Origin: BOG-938 sp035524315
GTDB taxonomy: Bacteria > Pseudomonadota > Alphaproteobacteria > Caulobacterales > Caulobacteraceae
Direction: 5' to 3'
NCBI GenBank assembly: GCA_035524315.1
Contig: DATKPD010000063.1
Coordinates: 88,211-152,210 of the forward strand
DNA length: 64,000 nt
Of this stretch, positions 27,343 through 36,482 are shown one piece after another. The position numbers and the translations under genes are program-made. The notes under the pieces are model-generated. The model had not been told where the DNA came from and searched no databases. It saw only the letters and a list, made by a program, of their open reading frames with translations. Each line of letters opens with the position of its first letter. The stretch's first letter is position 1.

Positions 27343-28635
27343 ATGGCGTTCAAGGCCTTGTCGGGGGTGTTCGCGGGCACGCTCGCTTTTCTAGCGGCCG
27401 GAGAGGCTATGGCCCAGTCGCGCGACAACTATTTCGCGCGGGACCGTAACGTCAGCGTCACCGAGCGCGACCGTCCCGGCTACCAGGCCTTGGGCTTGCC
27501 CCTGGGCGCCTTCCTGCTGTTTCCCAAGATCGAAGTGGGCGTCCAGGGCAACGACAACATCTATTCCCAAGGCAGCCACGGCGCGTCCGACCTGATCGGG
27601 ATCGCCAGCCCGCAGATCGACCTGGCGTCGCAATGGTCGCGCAACAGCCTGACGGCGTTCGTGAGATCCTCGACCCGGCAATATGCATCCCACACCTCCG
27701 AAAACGCCACCGACTGGCAATTTGGCGGCACGGGTCAGGTCGATGGCGGCGACACAACCTTCAAGGCGGGCGGCGACTATGGCTTCTTCGCGCAGCCGCG
27801 CTGGGCCAACATCGGCGAGAACAGCCTGGCGCAGTTCACCACCGTGCGGCCCGTCGGCGATTATCAGAGCGCGATGAACGCCGATGTGATCCACACCATC
27901 AACCGGATCCAGCTCGAAGGCCAGATAACCTACAACGCCAATTCGTACCTGAACGGCGAGAACGCGAATGGCCAGGTCGTTCACGAAAACCAGTACGACT
28001 ACGACCGCACCTATCTGATCGGCAAGGTCAGCTATGCGGTGATGCCCGAGGCGTCGATCTACGGCGCCTTCAGCTACAACATGCTCAACTATCCCAACGG
28101 CGACGTTCTGCCGGGGTATTCACCCAACCCGAATTCGACGGGCGAGACCTACGACATTGGCGCCAACTTCGACCTGACCCACCTGATCCGGGGCGACGTG
28201 GAGCTGGGCTACCTCCAGCAGGTGTTCGCTGGCGATAAACTGTCCACGATCACCGGATTTCAGGCCAAGGGCGACGTGCAGTATTTCCCGACCCAGCTGA
28301 TCACGCTCACCCTGACGGGGTCGCGCAATGTCGACGCCTCGACTATCGCCGGCTCGCCCGGCACGATCACGGGCCAGCTGAGCGGGCAGGCGGACTACGA
28401 GCTGCTGCGCAATCTGATCCTGTCGGCCGAGGCCCAGTGGAGCGGCAGCAGCTACGAAGGCCTGGATCGCCACGATAATGTGACCGAGCTGACGGCGAGC
28501 GGCCAATATCTGATGAACCGAAACATCGGCCTTCACCTGGCCTACGATTTCCTGCGTCAGGACTCGACCGGCACCCAACACGGCGTGAACTTCACGGAGA
28601 ATCGCGTGACACTAACGACGGTGCTCCAGTATTAG
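27343..28635 (+). CDS. Outer-membrane beta-barrel protein of the polysaccharide locus
   Basis: About 430 aa from the ATG at 27343 (AGGGG 6 nt before); the frame is open from 27181. A signal peptide ends near AMAQS. The mature protein is rich in alternating hydrophobic/polar strands and ends in an aromatic (VLQY), as porin-like barrels do. PKIEVGVQGNDNIYSQ is typical of the BBP2-type barrel family often found beside Wza-like genes. It may help carry the polymer across the outer membrane. A CtrA box lies upstream. Exact role inferred from the neighbourhood. Confidence 0.78.
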   Translation: MAFKALSGVFAGTLAFLAAGEAMAQSRDNYFARDRNVSVTERDRPGYQALGLPLGAFLLFPKIEVGVQGNDNIYSQGSHGASDLIGIASPQIDLASQWSRNSLTAFVRSSTRQYASHTSENATDWQFGGTGQVDGGDTTFKAGGDYGFFAQPRWANIGENSLAQFTTVRPVGDYQSAMNADVIHTINRIQLEGQITYNANSYLNGENANGQVVHENQYDYDRTYLIGKVSYAVMPEASIYGAFSYNMLNYPNGDVLPGYSPNPNSTGETYDIGANFDLTHLIRGDVELGYLQQVFAGDKLSTITGFQAKGDVQYFPTQLITLTLTGSRNVDASTIAGSPGTITGQLSGQADYELLRNLILSAEAQWSGSSYEGLDRHDNVTELTASGQYLMNRNIGLHLAYDFLRQDSTGTQHGVNFTENRVTLTTVLQY

Positions 28636-28921
28636 ACCTTGAGGTTATGCGACTCCCACTGCGTAGAACCGACCTTGAGCTCAGGCTCCAAAAGCAAAAC
28701 TCAAGAAATTGATCTTGCCACCATCACCTAAAGGTCCAGTCGACGTCTGTTGGTCAGTTGTGTCGCGCGCACGCCCAGAAGCGAATTAGTTTAAGATTGT
28801 ACACGTGCATGCACATGGAACGGCCGAGTCGACCCAAGTCTGGCCACGTTCCCCCACGAACCCGGGCCTAATCCACTCGGAGTCGGGAGCCCTGAGAGGC
28901 AACTCGGGCCCATAACCGACC
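28636..28921. other. AT-richer non-coding gap between convergent genes
   Basis: 286 bp with visibly lower GC than the surroundings and no supported gene. It separates the barrel gene from the convergent acyltransferase. Short direct copies of ACCTTGAG (near 28638 and 28672) are present. No clear terminator was found. Confidence 0.4.
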
Positions 28922-30037
28922 TCAAACGGCGGTAGCGTGCGCCGGGAACATGCGATCCCTAAACCAGATAGCGGGCCGTTCGACCATGCGGGTGACGATG
29001 AAGGCAATAACCATGTCCAGCGCATAAGCAATGACGACTTGGCCAACCTGCCCGCCGTGGATCTTTGCCGACAACATCGGCGCATAGTGCAGAGCGATCA
29101 TCTGCCAAAGATAGAGCGCATATGAGTAAACGCCTATAAATCCTATCACGCGGCATGGCCAACTCGCCACGCGATCCACTCCTGACCGATAGATCAACAA
29201 CATGAATGCCGCTGCGGTTAGGTAGGAGACCGAGAATCCGATCGTTTCGCCGAATGCTGAGGCCTTACTGTTGACCGTAAGAATGACACAGCCCAGCACA
29301 ACTATCACAGCCATCAAGGGCCGGAACTTAAGCATCCGATCAAGAAGCTGCGGCCGCTGGACAGATATCAGAGCCAGAAGCACGCCGCAGGCCAGGGCGT
29401 CAATCCGGTATTGGGTTTGCCACTGCAGGTCCTGCGCGCTGGCGCCCAACCGCCAGCCGATTAGTCTCAGCACAAAGGATAATACCATTAGGCCGGTAAG
29501 CCAGGGCCACAGGCTCCAAGCTGTCCTCCGCCGTAGATAAGCAGGTACAAGCAGGCCTAAAGCGAGGTAGAAATGCTCCTCCACGGCAAGCGACCAGAGC
29601 TGAAGTGCATGCTGAGGTGGAAAGTAATTGGTCAAGTGCAGGCTACATTGCCAGACATACTCGGACCAATCACGGTCCCCGAGCATCATGACAGCGATCA
29701 GCAGATAGAGCATTGGCCAAAGTTTGAAGACCCGGCGCCGGAAGAAGGTGGGAAAATCAAACGCACCAGTCCGCACCTCTTCGCGAAACACCATCCTTCC
29801 CACCAGGAAGCCGCTAAGGACAAAAAACAGGTCGACTCCCGCCCAACCGACCGCCCGGCCGGGCGCCATCAGGGCGTCGAACACCGGATTGCCGACATAG
29901 CTATTCATATGCCAGCCCATCGCGAGGAGCACGGCGACTCCCCGCACCACATCCAAATCGAGTTCGCGGTTCTTGGGGCTTGCGAAAATAGAGTTGGCAC
30001 CCAATAGAGGATAAGATCGTGCCTCAGTGGAAGTCAA
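28922..30037 (-). CDS. Acyltransferase 3 family membrane protein (OafA/OatA type)
   Basis: 371 aa with about ten membrane segments. The N-terminus has ELDLDVVRGVAVLLAMGWHM (the Arg and catalytic His of the family), then DLFFVLSGFLVGRM, FFRRRVFKLWPMLY and LWSLAVEEHFYL. Such proteins O-acetylate sugars during polysaccharide or lipid assembly. Base composition and codon use are clearly less GC-rich than in neighbours, as is the 286-bp gap after it, which suggests recent transfer. It lies in the export/assembly locus and probably decorates that polymer. Confidence 0.87.
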   Translation of the reverse strand: MTSTEARSYPLLGANSIFASPKNRELDLDVVRGVAVLLAMGWHMNSYVGNPVFDALMAPGRAVGWAGVDLFFVLSGFLVGRMVFREEVRTGAFDFPTFFRRRVFKLWPMLYLLIAVMMLGDRDWSEYVWQCSLHLTNYFPPQHALQLWSLAVEEHFYLALGLLVPAYLRRRTAWSLWPWLTGLMVLSFVLRLIGWRLGASAQDLQWQTQYRIDALACGVLLALISVQRPQLLDRMLKFRPLMAVIVVLGCVILTVNSKASAFGETIGFSVSYLTAAAFMLLIYRSGVDRVASWPCRVIGFIGVYSYALYLWQMIALHYAPMLSAKIHGGQVGQVVIAYALDMVIAFIVTRMVERPAIWFRDRMFPAHATAV

Positions 30038-30071
30038 AAATAGCCTCCTTAATTGTGTTTGGAACCATTGC

Positions 30072-30176
30072 GCGCAAAGCGCGACCGTTCAATGACTTCG
30101 TCGGCGCCGGTGTCCCGTTGGCGCAAAGCGCCACAGTTTTAGGCTAACTGGCGCTCGCCTAGCGCCGTTGGCTAAA
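30072..30176. repeat. Cluster of palindromes between acyltransferase and sugar transferase
   Basis: GCGCAAAGCGC occurs twice (30072-30082 and 30121-30131). A larger imperfect inverted repeat runs from about 30136 to 30176 around GGCGCT-CGCCT-AGCGCC. These could end the sugar-transferase transcript or serve as operator copies for the acyltransferase gene. No T-run is present on the minus strand. Confidence 0.45.
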
Positions 30177-30180
30177 TTCG

Positions 30181-30867
30181 CTAGTAGGAGCCCCGGCTGA
30201 ACAGAACCGCCGGCAAGGTGGCGAGCAGGATCTTCAGATCCAGCAGCGGGCTACGCTTCTTGACGTAGAGCACGTCCATCGCCACTCGCGCGCGATAGCT
30301 GGCGTCGCTGCGGCCGCTGACTTGCCACAACCCGGTCAAACCCGGAAGCACCGAGCAATAGTGCCTGAACCGAGGCCCGTAGCGCCAGATTTCCGCGTGC
30401 ACGATCGGCCGCGGGCCGACGAGGGTCATGTCGCCGATCAGCACATTGAAGAGCTGAGGCAGCTCATCCAGGCTGGTCTTGCGCAGCACGCGCCCGACCG
30501 CGGTGATCCGCGGGTCGGCCTTGAGCTTGTGGTCGCGCTCCCACTCGGCGCGGGCGCTGGAACAATTGTCGAGCAGCGCGACCAGCCGCGCCTCGGCGTC
30601 CACGCCCATCGACCGGAACTTCAGGCAGCGGAACGAGCGGCCGCCGAAGCCCAGGCGGGTTTGGCTGAACAGGATCGGCCCGCCATCCTGCAAATAGATG
30701 GCCAGAACGATAAGTAGAATGAACGGGCCGAAGAAGATCAGCAGGATCAAGCTGGCCGTAATGTCGAAGGCGCGGCCGGACCACGACCGGCCCTGAGGCA
30801 ACTGACGCTCGCTGCTGACGGGCGTCGGCGATCGTTCCGCCAACGAAAACTCAGCCATCAGTCCCAA
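30181..30867 (-). CDS. Polyprenyl-phosphate sugar phosphotransferase (short form, ExoY/PssY type)
   Basis: 228 aa. One hydrophobic segment (about residues 34-57) is followed by the catalytic domain: LKFRSMGVDAEA, KTSLDELPQLFNVLIGDM, LVGPRPIVHAE and LPGLTGLWQVSGRS. These enzymes move a sugar-1-phosphate from a UDP-sugar to undecaprenyl phosphate, starting polymer synthesis at the inner membrane. The four N-terminal membrane segments of WbaP are missing, as in ExoY, PglC and the Caulobacter PssY/PssZ proteins. It fits the export protein and barrel gene in the same region. Confidence 0.9.
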   Translation of the reverse strand: MGLMAEFSLAERSPTPVSSERQLPQGRSWSGRAFDITASLILLIFFGPFILLIVLAIYLQDGGPILFSQTRLGFGGRSFRCLKFRSMGVDAEARLVALLDNCSSARAEWERDHKLKADPRITAVGRVLRKTSLDELPQLFNVLIGDMTLVGPRPIVHAEIWRYGPRFRHYCSVLPGLTGLWQVSGRSDASYRARVAMDVLYVKKRSPLLDLKILLATLPAVLFSRGSY

Positions 30868-31010
30868 AGCTCCCCTTGGGCCAATCGTTCAACTGGCGAG
30901 GCCTAATATTGTGCTTGGCAAAGAATACTCAGGAAACAAGACAGCAAACGTGGCTGTTGTGAAAGCGCCTTCCCCTGGTAAGGGAAAGTTACAATCCCGC
31001 CCCGTCAGGG

Positions 31011-31415
31011 CTAAGCGTCGCGATCGAGCGGCGCAGCATGCCGAAATCCGCGCCTGAACGCGACGACGACCACGGGCGCGCCAAAAGCCAATATACCACC
31101 GAGATCGGCGATCCAGTGATTGAAATTGCCCATGCGCGGTCCTGGCAACAGCCAGCGCGCCACCTCGAGCGCCGTCGCCAGGCCGGCGATATCCACCAGC
31201 ACCCGCCGCAGCGAGGTCCGGTAACGCGCCGCCGCAAAGGCCAGGGCCAGCACATAGAAGGCGGCGAAATGTTCGAGGTTGTTGGAATAGAGCAGGCGGG
31301 GCAGCCATTGAACCGGGCCGACGGAGGCCGCGATCACAGCCAACGTCAGCGCCACGGCGCCCCCGCGCGCGACTATTGCCCAAGGATGATCGTCCGGCAG
31401 GCGACCGCCGTCCAT
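31011..31415 (-). CDS. VanZ-like small membrane protein
   Basis: 134 aa with about four hydrophobic segments. NNLEHFAAFYVLALAF and the later NFNHWIADLGGILAFG match the VanZ-like family, in which an N-x-x-H-x-x-x-F helix and an RxxxxxD-type region are conserved. VanZ relatives often sit in exopolysaccharide loci, but their role is not established. The sugar phosphotransferase is upstream on plus-strand numbering and follows it in the minus direction only at 30867, 143 bp away, so it is probably separate or loosely linked. Basic C-terminal tail. Confidence 0.7.
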   Translation of the reverse strand: MDGGRLPDDHPWAIVARGGAVALTLAVIAASVGPVQWLPRLLYSNNLEHFAAFYVLALAFAAARYRTSLRRVLVDIAGLATALEVARWLLPGPRMGNFNHWIADLGGILAFGAPVVVVAFRRGFRHAAPLDRDA

Positions 31416-31510
31416 TCCCCCCTCCAGGCTCCTGTTCCAGACTGAGTTAGGCAGACCTCAAATCCTAAGAAAAACCAAGACGATAATCGGCCTTTGCTTT
31501 GGCCGCGGCA

Positions 31511-32068
31511 TTATTTTGGGGCGCGTTTGGCCAGAATCCGTTGCAGTGTGCGCCGATGCATGTTCAGGCGCCGCGCAGTCTCCGACACATTGTGCCCGCA
31601 CAGTTCATAGACCCGCTGGATGTGCTCCCACCGCACGCGGTCGGCCGACATCGGATTTTCCGGCGGCGCGGGGGTGTCGTCGTCGCGCGCCAGCAGCGCC
31701 CGCACCACGTCGTCGGCGTCCGCGGGCTTGGGCAGGTAGTTGATCGCACCCGCCTTCACTGCGGCCACGGCGCTGGCGATGTTGCCGTACCCGGTCAGCA
31801 TGATTACCCGCGCGTCGGGCCGGGCCAGATGCAGAGCCTCGATCACGCCCAGGCCGTTGCCATCCAGTAGGCGCATGTCGACCACGGCGAAGGCCGGGGT
31901 GCGCGCCTTGATCATCGCCATGGCCTCTTGCACGCTGCCGGCAAGCTCGACCTGAAACCCACGGGTTTCGAGCGCCCGGCCGAGCCGGGTTCTCAGCGGC
32001 GCGTCGTCGTCCACCACCAGCAGGGATTTGTCAGCGAGGTCCGCGAGGGCTGCAGTCAGCTCGGTCAT
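31511..32068 (-). CDS. regA: Redox response regulator RegA/ActR/PrrA
   Basis: 185 aa. A receiver domain (residues 14-125) with the phospho-acceptor Asp64 in AVVDMRLLDG, Thr in MLTGYG and Lys in YLPKPAD. A proline linker (APPENP) then leads to a Fis-type HTH (SETARRLNMHRRTLQRILAK), which is almost invariant in RegA proteins. It controls respiration, nitrogen and carbon genes according to redox state. It lies 142 bp downstream of regB on the same strand, with senC divergent from regB: the classic Reg/Prr set. Confidence 0.95.
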   Translation of the reverse strand: MTELTAALADLADKSLLVVDDDAPLRTRLGRALETRGFQVELAGSVQEAMAMIKARTPAFAVVDMRLLDGNGLGVIEALHLARPDARVIMLTGYGNIASAVAAVKAGAINYLPKPADADDVVRALLARDDDTPAPPENPMSADRVRWEHIQRVYELCGHNVSETARRLNMHRRTLQRILAKRAPK

Positions 32069-32210
32069 GGTCTTTGCTCGCCATTAAACCCAGAGAAGCA
32101 GCTCATCATGAGCCGTTCACTGGCTTCTACTCAAGTACGAGTTTTACGAATACCCGCCGAGGTCGTTCCCACAAAAATAAAGGCGCGTCGTCTTTTTTGT
32201 TCGATCGGCC

Positions 32211-33575
32211 TTAGAAGGCGGGGGGCGCCTCGATGTCCTCACGCGCCCAGCGAATGGCGATCACGGCGCCGCCGGCGCGGTCATTGTGGAATTCCATCTG
32301 GCCTCCGGTCCGCTCAAGCAGGGTCTTGGCGATGAAAAAGCCCAGCCCCATGCCCAGGTGCCCCGAGGGCGAGCCTTCGCCGGTCGGGCGGCTGGTGATG
32401 TAGGGCTCGCCCAGCTTGGCGAATATGTCGGGCGAGAAGCCCGGGCCGTCGTCACGCACCTCGATGACCACCACGTCGTCGTCGAAACGGCCGATCACCC
32501 GCACCTCCGAGCGCGCGAAATCAACAGCGTTGTCCACGAACGAGGTCAAGGCGCGCGATACCTCCGGCAGGCGCAGCAGGTCGGGGGGCTCGGCGCCGGG
32601 GGGGCCGATCACGCTCCATTCCATACGCACGCGGCCGTCGTCGGCGTGCGGCTCGACGGCCTGTTCCAGAAGCTGCGCCAGGCTGATGCGGGCATGGACC
32701 ATGTCGCTCGCCTCCGGCTGCTCGGCCATCCGGCGCAGGATTTCCCGGCAGCGTTTGGCCTGAGACGAAACCAGCTCAGCGTCCTCGCGCAGGGCCCCTT
32801 CGGGTATGGCCAGCGCCATTTCCTTGGCCACCACGGCGATGGTCGCCAGCGGCGTGCCCAGCTCATGCGCCGTGGCGGCGGCCAGGGCGCCCAAAGCCGA
32901 CAACTGCTGCTCTCGGTGAAGAACCGTCTCGGCGGCGTGCAGGGCGTGCTCCATCCGCGAGGATTCAGCGGCCGATCCCCAGGCGTAGGCCGAGGTGAGA
33001 ACCACGCCCATCGTCACCGCCGCCCCTTCGCCCAGGCGATAGAGTAGGGGCGTCTCCAACACCTCGCCCGGATGCCAGGGCAGGGGCAGATACGCGACGG
33101 ACAGGGTCAGGCCGACGAGTATGGCGATCCCGCCCACCATCACCGTGAAACGCGCTTGCAGCGTCATGGCCGACAGCACCGCCGGGCCGATCAGCAAGAT
33201 GTCGAAGGGATTGTCCGCCCCGCCGGTCAGAAACAGCAAGCCGCCCAGTTGGAGCGTGTCGAAGATCAGCTGGGCCGCCGTTTCCCACTGATGCGACACG
33301 CGCTGCGGCGGCACGCCCAGGACCAAGGCCAGATTGACCGCGGCCGAGAGGGCGATCAGGGCCAGGCACTGCAGCACCGGGAAGTCGAAGCCAAGGGCGA
33401 AGCGCACCACGACCAGCGCGGCGAGCTGTCCGCCGATGGCCAGCCAGCGAAGCAGGATCAGGGTGCGCGGCCTGAGGCGCTCGCGCGGATGCGGGTCCTT
33501 GCCGCTCGCATCGCTCGGGTCGAAGGCCGAGGCGCCCCGGCTAGGCGCAGACCTGAACGGGTCGTGTCTGTTCAT
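32211..33575 (-). CDS. regB: Redox sensor histidine kinase RegB/ActS/PrrB
   Basis: 454 aa. Six membrane helices lie in the N-terminal half (about residues 38-200), with the ubiquinone-binding heptad GGADNPF at 118-124. The H-box ATAHELGTPLATI holds His237, and the redox-active cysteine is Cys276 in AKRCREIL. The ATPase has NAVDFA, DDGPGF and GMGLGFFIAKTLL. It phosphorylates RegA when the quinone pool is reduced. The 142-bp gap to regA is long for this pair and contains a near-palindrome GCTCATCATGAGC (32101-32113). Confidence 0.95.
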   Translation of the reverse strand: MNRHDPFRSAPSRGASAFDPSDASGKDPHPRERLRPRTLILLRWLAIGGQLAALVVVRFALGFDFPVLQCLALIALSAAVNLALVLGVPPQRVSHQWETAAQLIFDTLQLGGLLFLTGGADNPFDILLIGPAVLSAMTLQARFTVMVGGIAILVGLTLSVAYLPLPWHPGEVLETPLLYRLGEGAAVTMGVVLTSAYAWGSAAESSRMEHALHAAETVLHREQQLSALGALAAATAHELGTPLATIAVVAKEMALAIPEGALREDAELVSSQAKRCREILRRMAEQPEASDMVHARISLAQLLEQAVEPHADDGRVRMEWSVIGPPGAEPPDLLRLPEVSRALTSFVDNAVDFARSEVRVIGRFDDDVVVIEVRDDGPGFSPDIFAKLGEPYITSRPTGEGSPSGHLGMGLGFFIAKTLLERTGGQMEFHNDRAGGAVIAIRWAREDIEAPPAF

Positions 33576-33720
33576 CGCCGCCGCCGGGTCAAATCTTCAC
33601 GGGTGGGCCGCCGTTCCGGCCGCCGCCTTTCGCATTCCGGCCGAGATTGACAGATGGGAAACCGCGTAAGATGCCAATTCGTCACCCTGCAGGGTATAGC
33701 ACTGTGAGAGGCTAAGCCTA

Positions 33721-34338
33721 ATGAGGCCCGCGTACATCCCCTATCTGACCGCCGCCGTGTGCGCCCTTGGCCTGGCCGTGGCGGGATGCGGCCCATCGCC
33801 CTATGCCGGGGTGCAGGACCAGGCCAGCGGTCAGCCCTTGATCGGCGGTCCGTTCCAGCTGATCGACCAGGACGGGCGCCCGGTGAACCAGTCGGCCCTC
33901 GACGGCAAATGGACGGCGGTGTTCTTCGGCTACACCTACTGCCCAGACGTGTGCCCGACCACCTTGACCACCCTGGGAGAGGCCCAGACCGAGCTTGGGG
34001 CCAAGGCCAAGGACTTCCAGGTGGTGTTCATCACGGTCGATCCGGCGCGCGACACGCCCAGCCAGCTCAAGGCCTATCTCTCCAGCCCGGTCTTTCCCAA
34101 GGGCACGCTCGGCCTGACCGGCGCGCCGGCCCAGGTGGACCAGGCGGCCAAGGCCTACAAGGTGTTCTACCAGAAGGAGGGATCGGGAAATTCCTACGTC
34201 ATGGACCACTCCTCGGCGATCTACCTGATGGATCCGCACGGAAAATTCGACCGCGTGCTGGCCGAAAACCTTAAACCGGACGAGACTGCTCACCAGATAT
34301 CGGATGCGATGGCGGAGGGCCCCAAGAGCGGGGCCTAA
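33721..34338 (+). CDS. senC: SCO1/SenC/PrrC copper chaperone lipoprotein
   Basis: 205 aa. A lipoprotein signal with VAGC (Cys23) anchors it outside the inner membrane. The thioredoxin-like fold carries the copper ligands Cys74 and Cys78 (YTYCPDVCPT) and His163 (YVMDHSSAIY). SCO proteins deliver copper to the CuA site of cytochrome oxidase and take part in redox signalling. It is divergent from regB across 145 bp; TTGACA at 33647 and TAAGAT at 33667 lie there but are only 14 bp apart, so the promoter is not certain. Confidence 0.93.
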   Translation: MRPAYIPYLTAAVCALGLAVAGCGPSPYAGVQDQASGQPLIGGPFQLIDQDGRPVNQSALDGKWTAVFFGYTYCPDVCPTTLTTLGEAQTELGAKAKDFQVVFITVDPARDTPSQLKAYLSSPVFPKGTLGLTGAPAQVDQAAKAYKVFYQKEGSGNSYVMDHSSAIYLMDPHGKFDRVLAENLKPDETAHQISDAMAEGPKSGA

Positions 34339-34430
34339 CACCGCGGCCGCCAACGACGACGTTCACGAAGCGGAACGATCTGTGGGTTAATGGTCTATGC
34401 AGTGGCGCAAGGTCGCCCTGATGGTGAGTC

Positions 34431-35705
34431 ATGCTGTACGGGTTGCACGAAGCCGCCTACTACGCCGCTGATCCGGTCAACCGCATGGCCGATCTGGCCA
34501 GCCGGTTCTGGAGCTCGCCGTTCAATCCGGCGGCCTATACCGGCGCCGGCCGCAACCTCTACGCCTCGGCGGAGGTGCTCAATGACATGACCCGGCGCTA
34601 CGGCAAGCCCGACTGGCGCATCGACGAGGTCGAGGTCGACGGCCGCGCCGTGCGGGTCGAGATGCAGACGGTGTGGGCCTCGCCCTGGGTCAAGCTGCAG
34701 CGCTTCGTCAAGTCGTCCTCCGACCTGACCGACGCCGGCCGCACAGGGCCGGGTCCGGCCGTGCTGATCGTGGCGCCCCTGTCGGGCCACTACGCCACCC
34801 TGCTGCGCGGAACCGTGCGCGCGTTCCTGCAGGATCACGACGTCTATGTCTCCGACTGGTCCAATGCGCGCAATGTGCCGCTGATCGAGGGCCGGTTCGA
34901 CTTCTACGACTACGTCGATCATGTGCGCGCTATGCTCGGCAAGGTCGGTCCGAACGCGCATGTGCTGGCGGTCTGCCAGCCTGGACCGCCGGTGATGGCC
35001 GCCTGCGCCCTGATGGCCGAGGATCACGATCCTCTGCGCCCGGCCTCGATGATCTTCATGGGCTCGCCGATCGACGCACGCCTTTCGCCCACGGTCACCA
35101 ACAAGATGGCCGAGGATCGGCCGTTCACCTGGTTCCAGCAGCACATGATCTACTCGGTGCCGCCCCCTTATCTGGGAATGATGCGCCGGGTCTATCCGGG
35201 GTTCGTGCAGCTCTACAGCTTCATGGCCATGAACGAGGCCCAGCACGTCAACGCGCGCCGGCGCTACTTCGACGATCTGGTCAGGGGCGATGATGAAAGC
35301 GCCGAAAAGCACCGCGAGTTCTATGACGAGTATCTGTCGGTCCTGGACATGACCGAGGAATTCTACCTGCAGACGATCGACATCGTGTTCCAGAAGTACC
35401 TGCTGCCCAAGGGCGAACTGACCCATCGCGGCCGGCCGGTGAAGACGGCGGCGATCGAAGACATCGCCCTGATGACCATCGAGGGCGCGCATGACGACAT
35501 CTCCGGCGTCGGCCAGACCCAGGCCGCCCACGAGCTGTGCCCGTCGCTGCCGGACGAGATGAAGGCGCTGTACGTGAACCCGGACGTCGGCCACTACGGC
35601 ATCTTCAATGGCAGCCGCTTCCGCAAGGACATCTATCCTCGCGTGCGGGCCTTCATCGCCGAGCACGCCGTCGCCGCCGCCGCGCGGCGGTCGGCCGCCG
35701 CCTAG
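34431..35705 (+). CDS. phaZ: Intracellular polyhydroxyalkanoate depolymerase
   Basis: 424 aa. The nucleophile is a cysteine in HVLAVCQPGPPVMA, as in intracellular PhaZ of Cupriavidus and rhizobia, where Cys replaces the usual lipase Ser. LYGLHEAAYYAADPVNRMAD at the N-terminus, VYVSDWSNARNVP, IEGAHDDISGVGQT (catalytic Asp) and NPDVGHYGIFNGSR (His) complete the family picture. It breaks down stored poly-3-hydroxybutyrate in cytoplasmic granules. The YgjP-like gene begins 19 bp after it, so the two may share a transcript. Confidence 0.93.
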   Translation: MLYGLHEAAYYAADPVNRMADLASRFWSSPFNPAAYTGAGRNLYASAEVLNDMTRRYGKPDWRIDEVEVDGRAVRVEMQTVWASPWVKLQRFVKSSSDLTDAGRTGPGPAVLIVAPLSGHYATLLRGTVRAFLQDHDVYVSDWSNARNVPLIEGRFDFYDYVDHVRAMLGKVGPNAHVLAVCQPGPPVMAACALMAEDHDPLRPASMIFMGSPIDARLSPTVTNKMAEDRPFTWFQQHMIYSVPPPYLGMMRRVYPGFVQLYSFMAMNEAQHVNARRRYFDDLVRGDDESAEKHREFYDEYLSVLDMTEEFYLQTIDIVFQKYLLPKGELTHRGRPVKTAAIEDIALMTIEGAHDDISGVGQTQAAHELCPSLPDEMKALYVNPDVGHYGIFNGSRFRKDIYPRVRAFIAEHAVAAAARRSAAA

Positions 35706-35724
35706 CCGCGGTCGTCGGCGCGGC

Positions 35725-36477
35725 ATGGGTCTGTTCAGCGCGCCCCGGCTGGCGTCGGGCGATCTGATCGAGGTTGGCGGCGTGTCCGTGCGGCTGCGGG
35801 TCGACGCCCGAGCCCGGCGCGTCAGCCTGCGCATAGACGCCCGCCGGCGTGAGGTCGTGGCGACGGCGCCCAGCCAAAGGCGCTTAGCCGACGCGGTCGC
35901 CTTCGCCGGCCAGCGCGCCGGCTGGATCGCCCGCCAAATGGGCGCCCTACCGCCGACGGCGGCCCTGGAGCCTGGCGGCCGGATCGAGGTGCTCGGCCGC
36001 TCCCATCATTTGGTTCAGGCGCGCACGCGGCTGGAAGCCGGCTTCGGCGAAGACCCAGCGCAGGGGCCGACGCTCGCGGTGTTCGGCGCCGGCGACGCCT
36101 ACGGCCGGGCGGCGCTGCGCCTGCTCAAGCGCCACGCCCTGCAGGTTTTGAGCGAGCGCACCGCGCACTATGCTCGCGCGCTGGGCCGCCCGCTTCCGCC
36201 GGTGACCATAGGCGACGCCAAGGCCCGCTGGGGCTCATGCCGCACGCCGCGACCCGGCGTGGCCGGCGATGTCGGCGCCATTCGCTACAGCTGGCGACTG
36301 GTGCTGGCCCCGATGGACGTGGTCGACTATGTGGCCGCTCACGAATGCGCCCATCTGCTGGAGGGCAATCACGGCCCGCGCTTCTGGTCGGTGGTCGAGC
36401 GAATCTATGGGCCCTGGCGCCCCCAGCGCGACTGGCTCAAGCGCCACGGCCAGGGGCTCCACGCCTTCGGACGATAG
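35725..36477 (+). CDS. YgjP-like zinc metalloprotease-fold protein (DUF45)
   Basis: 250 aa from the ATG at 35725. The zinc motif HECAHLLEGNHGPRFW (HExxH plus a downstream His) and KARWGSCRTPRPG are diagnostic of the YgjP/DUF45 family, often described as predicted metal-dependent hydrolases. The frame continues upstream into phaZ, but the ATG after the phaZ stop gives the normal family length. The N-terminus has Arg-rich strands (RARRVSLRIDARRREV) as in homologues. Substrate not known. Confidence 0.85.
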   Translation: MGLFSAPRLASGDLIEVGGVSVRLRVDARARRVSLRIDARRREVVATAPSQRRLADAVAFAGQRAGWIARQMGALPPTAALEPGGRIEVLGRSHHLVQARTRLEAGFGEDPAQGPTLAVFGAGDAYGRAALRLLKRHALQVLSERTAHYARALGRPLPPVTIGDAKARWGSCRTPRPGVAGDVGAIRYSWRLVLAPMDVVDYVAAHECAHLLEGNHGPRFWSVVERIYGPWRPQRDWLKRHGQGLHAFGR

Positions 36478-36482
36478 GCGCC

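Noticed and set aside
33647..33672. senC promoter TTGACA / TAAGAT
   Set aside because: Good hexamers, but the 14-bp spacer is too short for a standard promoter; mentioned only with the gene.
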